Origin: Nocardioides rubriscoriae
Lineage (GTDB): Bacteria > Actinomycetota > Actinomycetes > Propionibacteriales > Nocardioidaceae
Length of the DNA: 64,000 bases
Direction of reading: 5' to 3'
NCBI RefSeq assembly: GCF_008087085.1
Contig: NZ_VIYJ01000001.1
Coordinates: 62,001 to 126,000, forward strand
Position numbers and translations under genes: made by a program. Position 1 is the first letter of the stretch. The number at the start of each line of letters is the position of its first letter. The notes under the pieces are model-generated. The model saw nothing but the letters and a program-made list of their open reading frames with translations. It was not told the DNA's origin and did not search any database. Below are positions 9,549 through 19,103 of the stretch, in pieces.

Positions 9549-10966
9549 GCGGCGCGCCCGAGATCCCCGGCTACACCTTCCTGCAGCACCTGGGCAGCGG
9601 AGGGTTCGCCGACGTCTTCCTCTACGAGCAGCAGTGGCCGCAGCAGCGCGTCGCCGTCAAGGTCGTGCGCCCCGACGTCTTGCTGACCGAGCGCGAGAAG
9701 GGGTTGTTCGCCGCCGAGGCCAACGCGATGGCCACGCTCGCCGACCACCCCTACATCGTCTCGGTGATCACCGCCGGCACGATAGGCGCCAGCGGACCCG
9801 CTGCCGGGCGGCCCTACCTGGTGATGCGCTACTGCCCGCCGCCCGACCTCGGGGTGCGCGTGCGCCAGGCGCCGATGTCGGTCGCCGACGCCCTCAGCAC
9901 CGGCATCAAGCTCGCCAGCGCCGTCGAGACCGCCCACCGGGCCGGCATCGTGCACCGCGACATCAAGCCGAGCAACGTGCTGGTGACGACCTACCAGGAA
10001 CCCGCGCTCACCGACTTCGGCATCGCGGGCTACCTCCACGAGGTCGGGGCCGAGTCCGAGGTCCGCATCTCCTACCCGTGGTCGCCGCCCGAGCTGCTCG
10101 ACGGGCGCTCCAACGGCTCGGTCGCCAGCGACGTCTATTCGCTCGGCGCGACGATCTGGAACCTGCTGACCGGGCGGTCGCCCTTCGCCGTGATGCACGG
10201 CGACAACACCCCGCGGGCCCTGTCGGCGCGCATCCTGCACACCCCCGCACCCGGCACCGGGCGCCCCGAGGTGCCGCCGGCGCTCGAGGGGCTGCTGGCC
10301 CAGTGCCTGGCCAAGGCGCCCGAGCACCGACCGGGCTCGGCTCTCGAGCTGGCGCGTGCCCTGCAGCGCATCGAGGCCCAGGCCGGCTACGCCCGCACCG
10401 CGATCGCGGTCGAGGGGGACCGCCCGGCGAGCGACGGCGCAAGGGTCGTCCCCCCGGCGGTCGGCGACCCCGACGCGACCTACGTCAAGCCGATCACCGT
10501 GATCCCCGCCTCCGGGCCGCGGGCCGCCCGGATCGAGTCCGCGTCCGACCCCACCGGCACGGGCCCCTCCGAGCGCGGCTCGCGGGCGGGCCTGGTGTGG
10601 GCGGTCGTCGGTGCCGTCGTCGCGGCGGCGGTCGTCGGCTTCCTCGCGCTGCGCGGGGGTGGCGAGGAGGAGCCGCCGGTCACGCTCGACCCGGCGACCC
10701 GGACCCCCGCGCCGATCGAGGCGGGCTCGCTGCCGCTGCCTCCCGAGGTCGAGGCGACCCGACGCGGCGACCGGGTCACGTTCACGTGGCGCGCCCCGGA
10801 CAAGCAGCGTGCCGGCGACACCTGGATGTGGCGTCGTACGGACACCGGCGAGGCCGTCCGCACCGGCGACACCGAGGTGGTGGTGCGCTCGGCCGACCGC
10901 GTGTGCGTGCAGGTCGTGCTGATCCGCGACGGCGACGACTCGCCGCCGACCGAGCGCTGCCGCTGA
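9545..10966 (+). CDS. Membrane Ser/Thr protein kinase with FN3-like ectodomain
   Basis: This protein has 473 residues. A Hanks-type kinase domain spans about 8-275: glycine loop LGSGGFADVF, ATP-anchoring Lys39 (VAVKVV), catalytic loop VHRDIKPSN with Asp139, and DFG near 157. A basic/disordered juxtamembrane stretch is followed by one membrane helix at ~349-374, then a ~100-residue extracellular part. It lacks PASTA repeats; instead it contains a short strand-rich segment (VTFTWRAPDKQRAG) resembling an FN3 domain. The GTG at 9545 overlaps the FHA gene stop. With the FHA gene and the divergent Ig/FN3 giant it forms a signalling unit, and the PP2C at 56,603 is the nearest visible phosphatase. 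Kinase activity is well supported; substrate and signal are unknown. Confidence 0.92.
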   Translation: MSGAPEIPGYTFLQHLGSGGFADVFLYEQQWPQQRVAVKVVRPDVLLTEREKGLFAAEANAMATLADHPYIVSVITAGTIGASGPAAGRPYLVMRYCPPPDLGVRVRQAPMSVADALSTGIKLASAVETAHRAGIVHRDIKPSNVLVTTYQEPALTDFGIAGYLHEVGAESEVRISYPWSPPELLDGRSNGSVASDVYSLGATIWNLLTGRSPFAVMHGDNTPRALSARILHTPAPGTGRPEVPPALEGLLAQCLAKAPEHRPGSALELARALQRIEAQAGYARTAIAVEGDRPASDGARVVPPAVGDPDATYVKPITVIPASGPRAARIESASDPTGTGPSERGSRAGLVWAVVGAVVAAAVVGFLALRGGGEEEPPVTLDPATRTPAPIEAGSLPLPPEVEATRRGDRVTFTWRAPDKQRAGDTWMWRRTDTGEAVRTGDTEVVVRSADRVCVQVVLIRDGDDSPPTERCR

Positions 10967-10981
10967 GTCGGAGCGGTCGGG

Positions 10982-11803
10982 TCAGTCGCCGCCGTAGGTC
11001 ACGCCGAGCGACTCCAGGACGACCTTGCCGCCGTCGAGGGCGGTGAGCACCCAGGTGCCGCCGTCGGGGGTCAGGGTGAAGGTGTGCTCGCTGTGCGCGG
11101 CCCAGGAGCCGTCGTGGGTGACGACGGTCCAGTCGTCGTCGAGCAGGTCGACCTCGGCGCTGCCGAGGGTGACCATGGGCTCCACGGCCAGGGCGAGGCC
11201 CGGCACGAGCCGGGGGCCGCGACCGGGCTTGCCGTAGTTGGGGACGTCGGGCGCCTGGTGCATCTCGGAGCCGATGCCGTGCCCGGTGTAGTCCTCGAGG
11301 ATCCCGTAGCGACCGGCCGCGCGGACGTGGGTCTCGACGGCGTGCGAGATGTCGGTGACCCGACCGCCGGGTCGGGCCGCGGCGATGCCGCGCCACATGG
11401 CCTCCTCGGTCACCCGCATCAAGGTGGCGACCTCCTCTGGCACGTCCCCGAGCGCGATGGTGATGGCGGCGTCGCCGTGCCAACCGTCGACGATCGCACC
11501 GCAGTCGATCGAGACCAGGTCGCCCTCGGACAGGACCCGCCCACCCGGGATGCCGTGCACGACCTCGTCGTTGACCGAGACGCACAACGACCCGGTGAAC
11601 CCGTGGTAGCCCAAGAACGAGGGCGTGGCCCCGAGCTGGCGGATGTGGGCCTCAGCGGCGGCGTCGAGCTCGCCGGTGGTCAGGCCGGGTCGCGCGAGCT
11701 CGCGCACCATCTCGAGGGTGCGACCGACCACGAGCCCGGCTCGCCGCATGACGGCGACCTGCTCGGGCGTCTTGACCTGCACGCCCCGATCACGCCACCC
11801 CAA
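10982..11803 (-). CDS. map: Type I methionine aminopeptidase
   Basis: This 273-residue enzyme removes the initiator Met from nascent proteins. The five metal ligands are visible: two Asp in DCGAIVDGWHGD, His in TGHGIG, Glu in LAVEPMV and Glu in SEHTF. The start is taken as TTG at 11803, giving the usual MGWRDRGVQVKTPEQ-type N-terminus; a downstream GTG is possible. It lies 6 nt after adk, the last gene of a secY-adk-map operon, and converges with the kinase gene only 15 bp away. In most actinobacteria infA and the alpha operon follow map; here they do not. Confidence 0.95.
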   Translation of the reverse strand: MGWRDRGVQVKTPEQVAVMRRAGLVVGRTLEMVRELARPGLTTGELDAAAEAHIRQLGATPSFLGYHGFTGSLCVSVNDEVVHGIPGGRVLSEGDLVSIDCGAIVDGWHGDAAITIALGDVPEEVATLMRVTEEAMWRGIAAARPGGRVTDISHAVETHVRAAGRYGILEDYTGHGIGSEMHQAPDVPNYGKPGRGPRLVPGLALAVEPMVTLGSAEVDLLDDDWTVVTHDGSWAAHSEHTFTLTPDGGTWVLTALDGGKVVLESLGVTYGGD

Positions 11804-11809
11804 GGTGAC

Positions 11810-12385
11810 TCAGCTCTCTGGAATGATGTCGAGGGCGGCGAAGACGCGCTCGGTGACCTCGTCGACCTCGCCCATGCCGTCGACCTCGACCAGGACGCCG
11901 CGCGAGCGGTAGAGCTCGATGAGCGGCTCGGTCTCCTTGGTGTAGAGCTCCTGACGGCGCCGGATGACGTCCTCGGTGTCGTCGGCGCGACCCTCGGTCT
12001 GCGCGCGCTGCAGGAGGCGGGCGACGAGCTCGTCGGCGTCCACGGTGAGCACCACGGCCGCGTCGAGCTTGTGCCCGGTGAAGGAGATCATGCCGTCGAG
12101 CTCCTCGACCTGCGCGGTCGTGCGCGGGTAGCCGTCGAGCAGGAACCCGGGAGCAGCGTCCGGCTCGTCGATGCGGTTGCGCACCATCAGGTTGGTGACC
12201 TCGTCGGGGACGTACTCCCCCGCGTCCATGTAGTGCTTGGCCTTGATCCCGAGCTCGGTGCCCTGGGACACGTTGGCCCGGAAGATGTCGCCGGTCGAGA
12301 TCGCAGGGATGCCGAAGTGGTCGGCCACCTTGGTGGCTTGGGTTCCCTTACCCGCACCGGGGGGGCCCATCAGGATGAGGCGCAT
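11810..12385 (-). CDS. adk: Adenylate kinase, short-LID form
   Basis: This 191-residue enzyme interconverts AMP, ATP and ADP. The P-loop GPPGAGKGTQ is at residues 7-16; GDIFRANV and FLLDGYPRTTAQ mark the AMP-binding region. The LID is short: the ~30-residue zinc/beta insert of long adenylate kinases is missing, as is usual for actinobacteria. The ATG at 12385 is 2 nt after the secY stop, so it is in the secY-adk-map operon. Confidence 0.96.
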   Translation of the reverse strand: MRLILMGPPGAGKGTQATKVADHFGIPAISTGDIFRANVSQGTELGIKAKHYMDAGEYVPDEVTNLMVRNRIDEPDAAPGFLLDGYPRTTAQVEELDGMISFTGHKLDAAVVLTVDADELVARLLQRAQTEGRADDTEDVIRRRQELYTKETEPLIELYRSRGVLVEVDGMGEVDEVTERVFAALDIIPES

Positions 12386-12387
12386 GG

Positions 12388-13692
12388 CTACCGCAAGAAT
12401 CCTTCGTAGTTGCGCTGCTGGAGCTGGCTCTCGATCTGCTTCACCGTGTCGAGCGCGACGCCGACCATGATCAGGATCGAGGTGCCACCGAACGGGAAGT
12501 TCTGGTTGGCCTCGATCAGGACCAGGGCGATCAGCGGGATCAGTGAGATCAGTCCGAGGTAGATGGCACCCGGCAGCGTGATGCGGGACAGGACGTAGGA
12601 CAGGTAGTCCTCGGTCGGCTTGCCCGCCCGGATCCCGGGGATGAAGCCGCCGTACTTCTTCATGTTGTCGGCCACCTCTTGCGGGTTGAAGGTGATCGAG
12701 ACGTAGAAGTAGGTGAAGAAGATGATCAGGGAGAAGTAGGCGACCATGTAGTAGGGGTGGTCGCCGCGCACGAAGTGGTCGTTGATCCAGGTGATGTAGC
12801 CCGGCTGGTCGGCACTGCCGCGGTTGAACTGGACGGCCATGGCCGGCAGGTAGAGCAACGACGACGCGAAGATCACCGGGATGATGCCGGCCTGGTTGAC
12901 CTTGAGCGGGATGTAGGTCGAGCTGCCGCCGAACATCTTGCGGCCGACCATCCGGCGCGCGTACTGCACCGGGATGCGGCGCTGGGCCTGCTCGATGAAG
13001 ATCACCGCGGCGATGATGACCATGCCGATCACGATGACGATCCCGAAGGTCCACCAGCTCTTGGTCTTGCCGACGGCCCACAGCTGGGCCGGGAAGGTCG
13101 CGACGACCTGGGTGAAGATGAGGATCGACATGCCGTTGCCGACGCCGCGCTCGGTGATGAGCTCGCCGAGCCACATGATGACGGCCGTGCCGGCGGTCAT
13201 GGTGACGACCATGACCAGGAAGGTCTGCAGCCCGTTGTCGAACAGCAGGGGCTCGGTGCAGCCCTGCAGCAGGTTGCCCGAGCGGGCCAGGGCCACGATG
13301 CCCGTCGCCTGGAGGACCGCGAGGCCCAGCGTCAGGTAGCGGGTGTACTGGGTGATCTTGGTCTGCCCCGACTGACCCTCCTTCTTGAGCGCCTCGAGCC
13401 GTGGGATGACCACGACGAGCAGCTGCAAGATGATGCTGGCGGTGATGTAGGGCATGATCCCGAGCGCGAAGATCGTCAGCTGGAGCAGCGACCCGCCCGA
13501 GAACAGGTTGATGAGGGTGTAGACCCCCTGGCTGTTGGCGTCGTTGCCGAGGCAGTCCTGCACGGCGGCCACGCTGACCCCGGGCGCCGGGATCTGGGAC
13601 CCCGCGCGAAAGATCGTGATGATCAGCAGGACGAACAGCAGCTTCTTGCGAAGGTCCGGTGTACGGAAGGCGTTCACGAACGCGGTGAGCAC
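12388..13692 (-). CDS. secY: Sec translocon channel subunit SecY
   Basis: This 434-residue membrane protein has ten predicted transmembrane helices and forms the protein-conducting channel with SecE/SecG. It starts MLTAFVNAFRTPDLRKK and contains the LITERGVGNGMSI and QQRNYEGFLR signatures. The GTG at 13692 is preceded by AAAGAGGAAA as ribosome binding site; upstream in-frame codons would add an untypical basic extension. It opens the secY-adk-map operon and is separated from rplO by a hairpin, so it probably has its own promoter; TAGGCT at 13780-13785 on the minus strand is a -10 candidate without a clear -35. Confidence 0.96.
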   Translation of the reverse strand: MLTAFVNAFRTPDLRKKLLFVLLIITIFRAGSQIPAPGVSVAAVQDCLGNDANSQGVYTLINLFSGGSLLQLTIFALGIMPYITASIILQLLVVVIPRLEALKKEGQSGQTKITQYTRYLTLGLAVLQATGIVALARSGNLLQGCTEPLLFDNGLQTFLVMVVTMTAGTAVIMWLGELITERGVGNGMSILIFTQVVATFPAQLWAVGKTKSWWTFGIVIVIGMVIIAAVIFIEQAQRRIPVQYARRMVGRKMFGGSSTYIPLKVNQAGIIPVIFASSLLYLPAMAVQFNRGSADQPGYITWINDHFVRGDHPYYMVAYFSLIIFFTYFYVSITFNPQEVADNMKKYGGFIPGIRAGKPTEDYLSYVLSRITLPGAIYLGLISLIPLIALVLIEANQNFPFGGTSILIMVGVALDTVKQIESQLQQRNYEGFLR

Positions 13693-13791
13693 GTTTCCTC
13701 TTTCTCCAGCAGATGAGGGGCCGGACCGAGCGGCTGTGACGTGACGGACACGCCGAAGCACGAGCGCTGGGCCTCGGGAAGCCTAACAGGC

Positions 13792-13832
13792 GACGAAGGG
13801 GCGTTCCTCATCAGCGGGAACGCCCCTTCGTC
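13792..13832 (-). terminator. Hairpin between rplO and secY
   Basis: A perfect 16-bp stem (13792-13807 with 13817-13832) closes a 9-nt loop 19 nt after the rplO stop. There is no U-tract, so it may attenuate rather than fully stop transcription between the spc operon and secY. Confidence 0.65.
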
Positions 13833-13850
13833 TTCGAGCTTGTGGAAATG

Positions 13851-14291
13851 TCAGGCCACGGTGACCGAGCCGCCGGCGGCCTCGATCTTCTCCTTGGCCG
13901 AGGCCGAGAACGCCTGGGCGGTGACCGTCACCGGGACGGTGATGTCGCCCTGGCCGAGCACCTTGACCGGCTGGCCCTTGCGGACCGCGCCCTTGGCCAC
14001 GAGGGCGTCGACGCTGACGTCGCCCCCCTCGGGGAACAGGGTGCCGAGCTTGTCGAGGTTGACGACCTGGAACTCGACGCGGAACGGGTTCTTGAAGCCC
14101 TTGAGCTTGGGCAGACGCATGTGGATCGGCATCTGGCCACCCTCGAAGGCGACGGGGACCTGGTAGCGGGCCTTGGTTCCCTTGGTACCGCGGCCGGCGG
14201 TCTTGCCCTTGGAGCCCTCACCGCGACCCACGCGGGTCTTGGCCTTCTTGGCGCCCGGTGCCGGGCGCAGGTGGTGCAGCTTGAGCGTCAT
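13851..14291 (-). CDS. rplO: 50S ribosomal protein L15
   Basis: This 146-residue late-assembly protein of the large subunit binds 23S rRNA. The N-terminus [20 protein letters not shown], the basic glycine-rich [17 protein letters not shown] segment and the C-terminal globular part with [16 protein letters not shown] are typical. It is last in the spc operon here: a 16-bp hairpin follows the stop, and secY starts 158 nt further on. One nucleotide separates it from rpmD. Confidence 0.97.
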   Translation of the reverse strand: MTLKLHHLRPAPGAKKAKTRVGRGEGSKGKTAGRGTKGTKARYQVPVAFEGGQMPIHMRLPKLKGFKNPFRVEFQVVNLDKLGTLFPEGGDVSVDALVAKGAVRKGQPVKVLGQGDITVPVTVTAQAFSASAKEKIEAAGGSVTVA

Positions 14292-14292
14292 G

Positions 14293-14474
14293 TCACTCGA
14301 CCTCCTCGAACGTCACCAGGTGACGGACCGTGTGGACCATGCCACGGATCTCGGGGCGGTCCTCCTTGACGACCACGTCACCGATGCGCTTGAGGCCCAG
14401 CGACCGGACGGTCTCGCGCTGGTTGGCCTTGCACCCGATGGTGGACTTCAACTGCTGGATCTTGAGCTGGGCCA

Positions 14475-14475
<1 letters not shown>
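14293..14475 (-). CDS. rpmD: 50S ribosomal protein L30
   Basis: This 60-residue protein starts [15 protein letters not shown] and has the conserved [17 protein letters not shown] core followed by a short C-terminal tail. The ATG at 14475 overlaps the rpsE stop (ATGA), and the stop is 1 nt before rplO, so translation is coupled on both sides. Confidence 0.96.
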
Positions 14476-15110
<635 letters not shown>

Positions 15111-15144
15111 GAGTCTCTACTCCCTGTTCGTGTTGGTCGCTGGC

Positions 15145-15528
15145 TTAGAACTCGAGCCCGCCGGAGCGGGCCCCGTCTGCCAGGGCCGCGATCCGGCCGT
15201 GGTACTTGTTGCCGGCGCGGTCGAAGACCACGGTCTCGACACCCTGGGCCTTGGCACGCTCGGCGACGAGCTCACCGACCCGGGTGGCCTTGGCGCTCTT
15301 GTCACCCTCGAGGCCGCGCAGGTCGGCCTCCATGGTCGAGGCCGAGGCCAGCGTCTTGCCGATCAGGTCGTCGACGACCTGGACGGTGATGTGCTTGCTC
15401 GAGCGGGTGACCACCAGGCGCGGACGCTCGGCGGTGCCACTGATCTTCTTGCGGCCGCGCACCTGGCGCTTGAGCCGCGACTGCAGGCGCTTGGACGCGT
15501 GCTTCTGCTGCTTGATCTTGACGGCCAT
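15145..15528 (-). CDS. rplR: 50S ribosomal protein L18
   Basis: This 127-residue protein binds 5S rRNA with L5 and L25. The basic N-terminus ([20 protein letters not shown]) and the [20 protein letters not shown] core are typical, and it ends in [16 protein letters not shown]. It starts 3 nt after the rplF stop. Confidence 0.97.
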   Translation of the reverse strand: MAVKIKQQKHASKRLQSRLKRQVRGRKKISGTAERPRLVVTRSSKHITVQVVDDLIGKTLASASTMEADLRGLEGDKSAKATRVGELVAERAKAQGVETVVFDRAGNKYHGRIAALADGARSGGLEF

Positions 15529-15531
15529 GGA

Positions 15532-16071
15532 CTACTTACCAGCCTTTCCGACCTTGCGGCGGATCTGCTCTCCGGAGTACCGGATGCCCTTGCCCTTGTA
15601 GGGCTCGGGCTTGCGAAGCTTGCGGATGTTGGCGGCGACCTCGCCGACGAGCTGCTTGTCGATGCCGACGACGCCGAGGCGGGTCGGTCCGTCGACGGTG
15701 AAGGTGATGCCCTCGGGCGCGTCGAAGATGATCACGTGGGAGTAGCCGAGCTGGAACTCGAGCTGGGTCGGTCCCTTCGACAGCACGCGGTAACCGACGC
15801 CGACGATCTCGAGCTTCTTCTCGTAGCCGTCGGTCACGCCGACGACCATGTTGTTGACGAGGGTGCGGGTGAGGCCGTGGAGCGACTTGCTGATCCGGTC
15901 GTCGTCGGGGCGCTTGACGTCGAGGACGCCCTCGCCCTGCTCGACCACGATCGGCTCGGCCACGGTGTGCGACAGGGTGCCCTTGGGCCCCTTGACGGTC
16001 ACGAGCGGACCGTTGATGGCGACGTCGACCCCGGACGGGACCGCGACGGGAAGCTTGCCAATGCGCGACAT
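15532..16071 (-). CDS. rplF: 50S ribosomal protein L6
   Basis: This 179-residue protein lies near the factor-binding centre. It has two similar halves: [15 protein letters not shown] opens the first, and the second carries the signature region [15 protein letters not shown]. The ATG at 16071 is chosen over upstream in-frame codons because it gives the canonical N-terminus. It follows rpsH after 28 nt. Confidence 0.97.
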   Translation of the reverse strand: MSRIGKLPVAVPSGVDVAINGPLVTVKGPKGTLSHTVAEPIVVEQGEGVLDVKRPDDDRISKSLHGLTRTLVNNMVVGVTDGYEKKLEIVGVGYRVLSKGPTQLEFQLGYSHVIIFDAPEGITFTVDGPTRLGVVGIDKQLVGEVAANIRKLRKPEPYKGKGIRYSGEQIRRKVGKAGK

Positions 16072-16099
16072 GCTGGTGTTCTCCTTCTCGGTCTCGTCG

Positions 16100-16501
16100 T
16101 TACCAGACGTAGGCGAGGACTTCTCCGCCCACGCCCTTCTGGTTGGCCTGCTTGTCGGTGAGCAGACCCTGGCTGGTGGAGATGATGGCGATACCAAGTC
16201 CGCCGAGCACCTTGGGCAGGCCCGTGTGCTTGGCGTAGACCCGGAGGCCGGGCTTGCTGATGCGGCGCAGGCCGGCGAGCGAGCGCTCGCGGCTGCGGCC
16301 GTACTTGAGGGTGATGGTCAGCGTCTGGCCGACGCCCTCGTTGTCGGTCACGTCGAAGGAGGCGATGTAGCCCTCCTGCTTGAGGATCTCGGCGACGCCC
16401 TGCTTCAGCTTGCTGTAGGGCATGGAGACGTCGTCGTGGAACGCCTGGTTGGCGTTGCGCAGACGCGTGAGCATGTCTGCGATCGGGTCGGTCATCGTCA
16501 T
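16100..16501 (-). CDS. rpsH: 30S ribosomal protein S8
   Basis: This 133-residue primary 16S rRNA-binding protein starts [20 protein letters not shown] and ends with the conserved [17 protein letters not shown] region. In E. coli S8 represses its own operon by binding mRNA near rplE; whether this holds here is unknown. A 76-nt gap separates it from rpsN. Confidence 0.97.
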   Translation of the reverse strand: MTMTDPIADMLTRLRNANQAFHDDVSMPYSKLKQGVAEILKQEGYIASFDVTDNEGVGQTLTITLKYGRSRERSLAGLRRISKPGLRVYAKHTGLPKVLGGLGIAIISTSQGLLTDKQANQKGVGGEVLAYVW

Positions 16502-16577
16502 GGAAGGTCGTTCTCTCTCTTCTGTGGTTTCCGCTCCGCGACGGGAGCGGACCTTCAGCGGTTGATGTGGCTGGGGT

Positions 16578-16763
16578 TCACCAGGAGGACTTGGTCACGC
16601 CGGGCAGCTCGCCGCGGTGGGCCATCTCGCGCAGGCAGATGCGGCACAGGCCGAACTTGCGGTAGACGGCCTTGGGGCGGCCGCAGCGCTGGCAGCGGGT
16701 GTAGCCGCGCACGGCGAACTTGGGCTTGCGGGCCGCCTTGACCCGGAGGGCTGTCTTGGCCAT
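16578..16763 (-). CDS. rpsN: 30S ribosomal protein S14, zinc (type Z) form
   Basis: This 61-residue protein carries two Cys pairs (CQRCGRP and CRICLRE), the zinc-ribbon C+ form of S14. The short length matches type Z rather than the ~100-residue Cys-free paralogue that many actinobacteria use under zinc shortage. It sits 3 nt after rplE within the spc operon. Confidence 0.97.
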   Translation of the reverse strand: MAKTALRVKAARKPKFAVRGYTRCQRCGRPKAVYRKFGLCRICLREMAHRGELPGVTKSSW

Positions 16764-16766
16764 GTC

Positions 16767-17339
16767 TCAGTTCTCCTTGAAGGGGAAGCCGAGCTGCTTG
16801 AGCAGCGCGCGACCCTGGTCGTCGTTCGTGGCGGTGGTGACGATGGTGATGTCCATACCGCGCTGGCGGTCGACCTTGTCCTGGTTGATCTCGTGGAACA
16901 TGACCTGCTCGGTCAGGCCGAAGGTGTAGTTGCCGTTGCCGTCGAACTGGCCCGGGTTGAGACCGCGGAAGTCACGGATGCGGGGCAGGGCCAGCGACAG
17001 CAGGCGGTCGAGGAACTCCCACATGCGGTCACCGCGCAGGGTGACGTGGCAGCCGATCGGCATGCCCTCGCGCAGCTTGAACTGGGCGATGGACTTGCGG
17101 GCCTTGGTCACGGCCGGCTTCTGGCCGGTGATCGCGGTGAGGTCGCGGATCGCGCCCTCGATCAGCTTGGAGTCGCGAGCGGCCTCGCCGACACCCATGT
17201 TGACCACGATCTTGGTCAGGCCGGGGACCTGCATGATGTTGGCGATCTCGAACTCGGACCTGATGGCCGGGACGATCTCCTCGCGGTAGCGCGTCTTAAG
17301 ACGCGGGGTGACCTTCTCGGCCACTGCTCCCTCGGTCAT
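16767..17339 (-). CDS. rplE: 50S ribosomal protein L5
   Basis: This 190-residue 5S rRNA-binding protein shapes the central protuberance. Typical segments are [16 protein letters not shown] near residue 40, [20 protein letters not shown] near 95 and [11 protein letters not shown] near the end. The spacing to rplX is 2 nt. Confidence 0.97.
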   Translation of the reverse strand: MTEGAVAEKVTPRLKTRYREEIVPAIRSEFEIANIMQVPGLTKIVVNMGVGEAARDSKLIEGAIRDLTAITGQKPAVTKARKSIAQFKLREGMPIGCHVTLRGDRMWEFLDRLLSLALPRIRDFRGLNPGQFDGNGNYTFGLTEQVMFHEINQDKVDRQRGMDITIVTTATNDDQGRALLKQLGFPFKEN

Positions 17340-17341
17340 GC

Positions 17342-17716
17342 TCAGATCTCCTTGCCGGTCTTGCGCGAGATGCGCACGCTGCGCGTGCCCAGGTAGGTGG
17401 AGCCGTCGGGGCGGCGCTTGGTGACCTCCTCGCGGCGGAAGCCGATCCGGGTCACCCCGTCTCCCTCGACGAGCATCACGTTGGACACGTGGATCGGGGC
17501 CTCGGTGGTGATGATGCCGCCGGTGTTGCCCGCACGGCCGCCCTGGTTGACGACCTTCGTGTGCCGCTTGATGCGGTTGACGCCTTCGACGATCAGCCGC
17601 TGCTCCTCACGGAGCACCTTGATGACCTTGCCCTCGGCGCCCTTGTCCTTGCCCGCGATCACCTTGACGGTGTCGCCCTTCTTGATGTCGATCTTGGCCT
17701 TCTTGGGCGTAGCCAT
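17342..17716 (-). CDS. rplX: 50S ribosomal protein L24
   Basis: This 124-residue early assembly protein has an N-terminal KOW motif ([20 protein letters not shown]) and the zinc-free C-terminal part usual in actinobacteria. The ATG at 17716 is chosen because GGAGG lies 7 nt upstream and the start overlaps the rplN stop (ATGA); a GTG directly before it would add one residue. Confidence 0.96.
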   Translation of the reverse strand: MATPKKAKIDIKKGDTVKVIAGKDKGAEGKVIKVLREEQRLIVEGVNRIKRHTKVVNQGGRAGNTGGIITTEAPIHVSNVMLVEGDGVTRIGFRREEVTKRRPDGSTYLGTRSVRISRKTGKEI

Positions 17717-18084
17717 CACAGCACCTCCGGGGCGAGCGAGATGATCTTCATGAACTTCTTCTCGCGCAGCTCGCGGCCCACGGGGCCGAAGATGCGGGTA
17801 CCGCGCGGCTCGCCGTCGGCCTTGAGGATGACGGCGGCGTTCTCGTCGAAGCGGATGTAGGACCCGTCGGCGCGGCGGCGCTCCTTGACGGTGCGCACGA
17901 TGACGGCCTTGACGACGTCGCCCTTCTTGACGTTGCCGCCGGGGATCGCGTCCTTGACCGTGGCCACGATGACGTCACCGATGCCGGCGTAGCGCCGACC
18001 CGAGCCGCCGAGCACGCGGATGCAGAGGATCTCCTTGGCACCCGTGTTGTCGGCGACCTTGAGTCGCGACTCCTGCTGAATCAC
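17716..18084 (-). CDS. rplN: 50S ribosomal protein L14
   Basis: This 122-residue protein is part of intersubunit bridges. It begins [18 protein letters not shown] and contains the L14 signature region ([20 protein letters not shown]), with the usual C-terminus ISLAPEVL. It opens the rplN-rplX-rplE part of the spc operon, 79 nt after rpsQ; its stop overlaps the rplX start. Confidence 0.97.
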   Translation of the reverse strand: MIQQESRLKVADNTGAKEILCIRVLGGSGRRYAGIGDVIVATVKDAIPGGNVKKGDVVKAVIVRTVKERRRADGSYIRFDENAAVILKADGEPRGTRIFGPVGRELREKKFMKIISLAPEVL

Positions 18085-18163
18085 TGTTTTCTCCTTGTCG
18101 AGCCGGTTCTCCGCGCCTCACGAGCGCGGAGCCTGGCTGAACGGTGTTGGGCTGAGAAGGGTT

Positions 18164-18442
18164 TTACTTGGCCTTCTCGAGGATCTGGACGAGGCGCCAG
18201 CGCTTGGTCGCCGACAGCGGACGGGTCTCCATGATCAGGACCCGGTCGCCGGTGCCGCACTCGTTGTTCTCGTCGTGCGCCTTGAGCCGGCTGGTGCGGC
18301 GCATGACCTTGCCGTAGAGCGCGTGCTTGACACGGTCCTCGACCTCGACCACGACGGTCTTGTCCATCTTGTCGCTGACTACCAGACCCTCACGGGTCTT
18401 GCGCGCGTTGCGCTGGGTCGGCGTGCTCGTCGTGTCACTCAT
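18164..18442 (-). CDS. rpsQ: 30S ribosomal protein S17
   Basis: This 92-residue OB-fold protein binds 16S rRNA early in assembly. The region [20 protein letters not shown] and the signature [18 protein letters not shown] are clear. The ATG at 18442 overlaps the rpmC stop by 4 nt. It is the last gene of the S10 operon; a 79-nt gap follows before rplN. Confidence 0.97.
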   Translation of the reverse strand: MSDTTSTPTQRNARKTREGLVVSDKMDKTVVVEVEDRVKHALYGKVMRRTSRLKAHDENNECGTGDRVLIMETRPLSATKRWRLVQILEKAK

Positions 18443-18681
18443 GCGGTTGCCTCGTCGTTCGTGCCGGGAGCGGTACGGATGCCGAGCTCGCGCTCGCGCA
18501 CCACGGTGTAGATCCGCGCGATGTCCTTCTTGACCGTGCGAAGCCGGCCGTGGCTCTCGAGCTGGCCGGTCGCGGCCTGGAAGCGCAGGTTGAACAGCTC
18601 CTCCTTGGCCTCGCGCAGCTTGGACTCGAGATCGATGTCGTTGAGCTCGTCGAGCTCGTGGGCCTTGACCTCGGCAGCCAT
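18439..18681 (-). CDS. rpmC: 50S ribosomal protein L29
   Basis: This 80-residue two-helix protein near the exit tunnel has the core [32 protein letters not shown]. An extra ~14 residues at the C-terminus go beyond the usual 60-65. The start overlaps the rplP stop and the end overlaps the rpsQ start. Confidence 0.96.
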   Translation of the reverse strand: MAAEVKAHELDELNDIDLESKLREAKEELFNLRFQAATGQLESHGRLRTVKKDIARIYTVVRERELGIRTAPGTNDEATA

Positions 18682-19100
18682 CAGAACTCACCGGCCTCTC
18701 GGGTGATGAAGCGGCACTTCATGGGCAGCTTGTGGATCGCGCGGCGCATCGCCTCGCGGGCGACCTCCTCGTCGACACCGGACAGCTCGAACATGACGCG
18801 GCCGGGCTTGACGTTGGCGATCCACCACTCGGGAGAACCCTTGCCGGAACCCATACGGGTCTCGGCGGGCTTCTTGGTCAGCGGGCGGTCCGGGTAGATG
18901 TTGATCCAGACCTTGCCGCCACGCTTGATGTGGCGGGTCATGGCGATACGGGCGGACTCGATCTGGCGGTTGGTCACGTAGTGACCCTCGATCGCCTGGA
19001 TCCCGAACTCACCGAACGCCAGCGTGGTGCCACCCTTGGCCGCGCCACGGCGGTTGGGGTGGTGCTGCTTGCGGTGCTTGACGCGACGGGGCATCAGCAT
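18681..19100 (-). CDS. rplP: 50S ribosomal protein L16
   Basis: This 139-residue protein lies near the A-site tRNA and peptidyl-transferase centre. [15 protein letters not shown] is the canonical N-terminus, so the first ATG (19100), preceded by GGAGG, is preferred over the ATG two codons later. The signatures [20 protein letters not shown] and [14 protein letters not shown] are present. It lies 3 nt after rpsC. Confidence 0.97.
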   Translation of the reverse strand: MLMPRRVKHRKQHHPNRRGAAKGGTTLAFGEFGIQAIEGHYVTNRQIESARIAMTRHIKRGGKVWINIYPDRPLTKKPAETRMGSGKGSPEWWIANVKPGRVMFELSGVDEEVAREAMRRAIHKLPMKCRFITREAGEF

Positions 19101-19103
19101 GGT

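Noticed and set aside
11810..12385. Truncated adenylate kinase
   Set aside because: The missing LID insert is normal for short-LID actinobacterial enzymes; all motifs are intact.
16578..16763. Degenerate S14
   Set aside because: The 61-residue length is normal for the zinc form; all four Cys are present.
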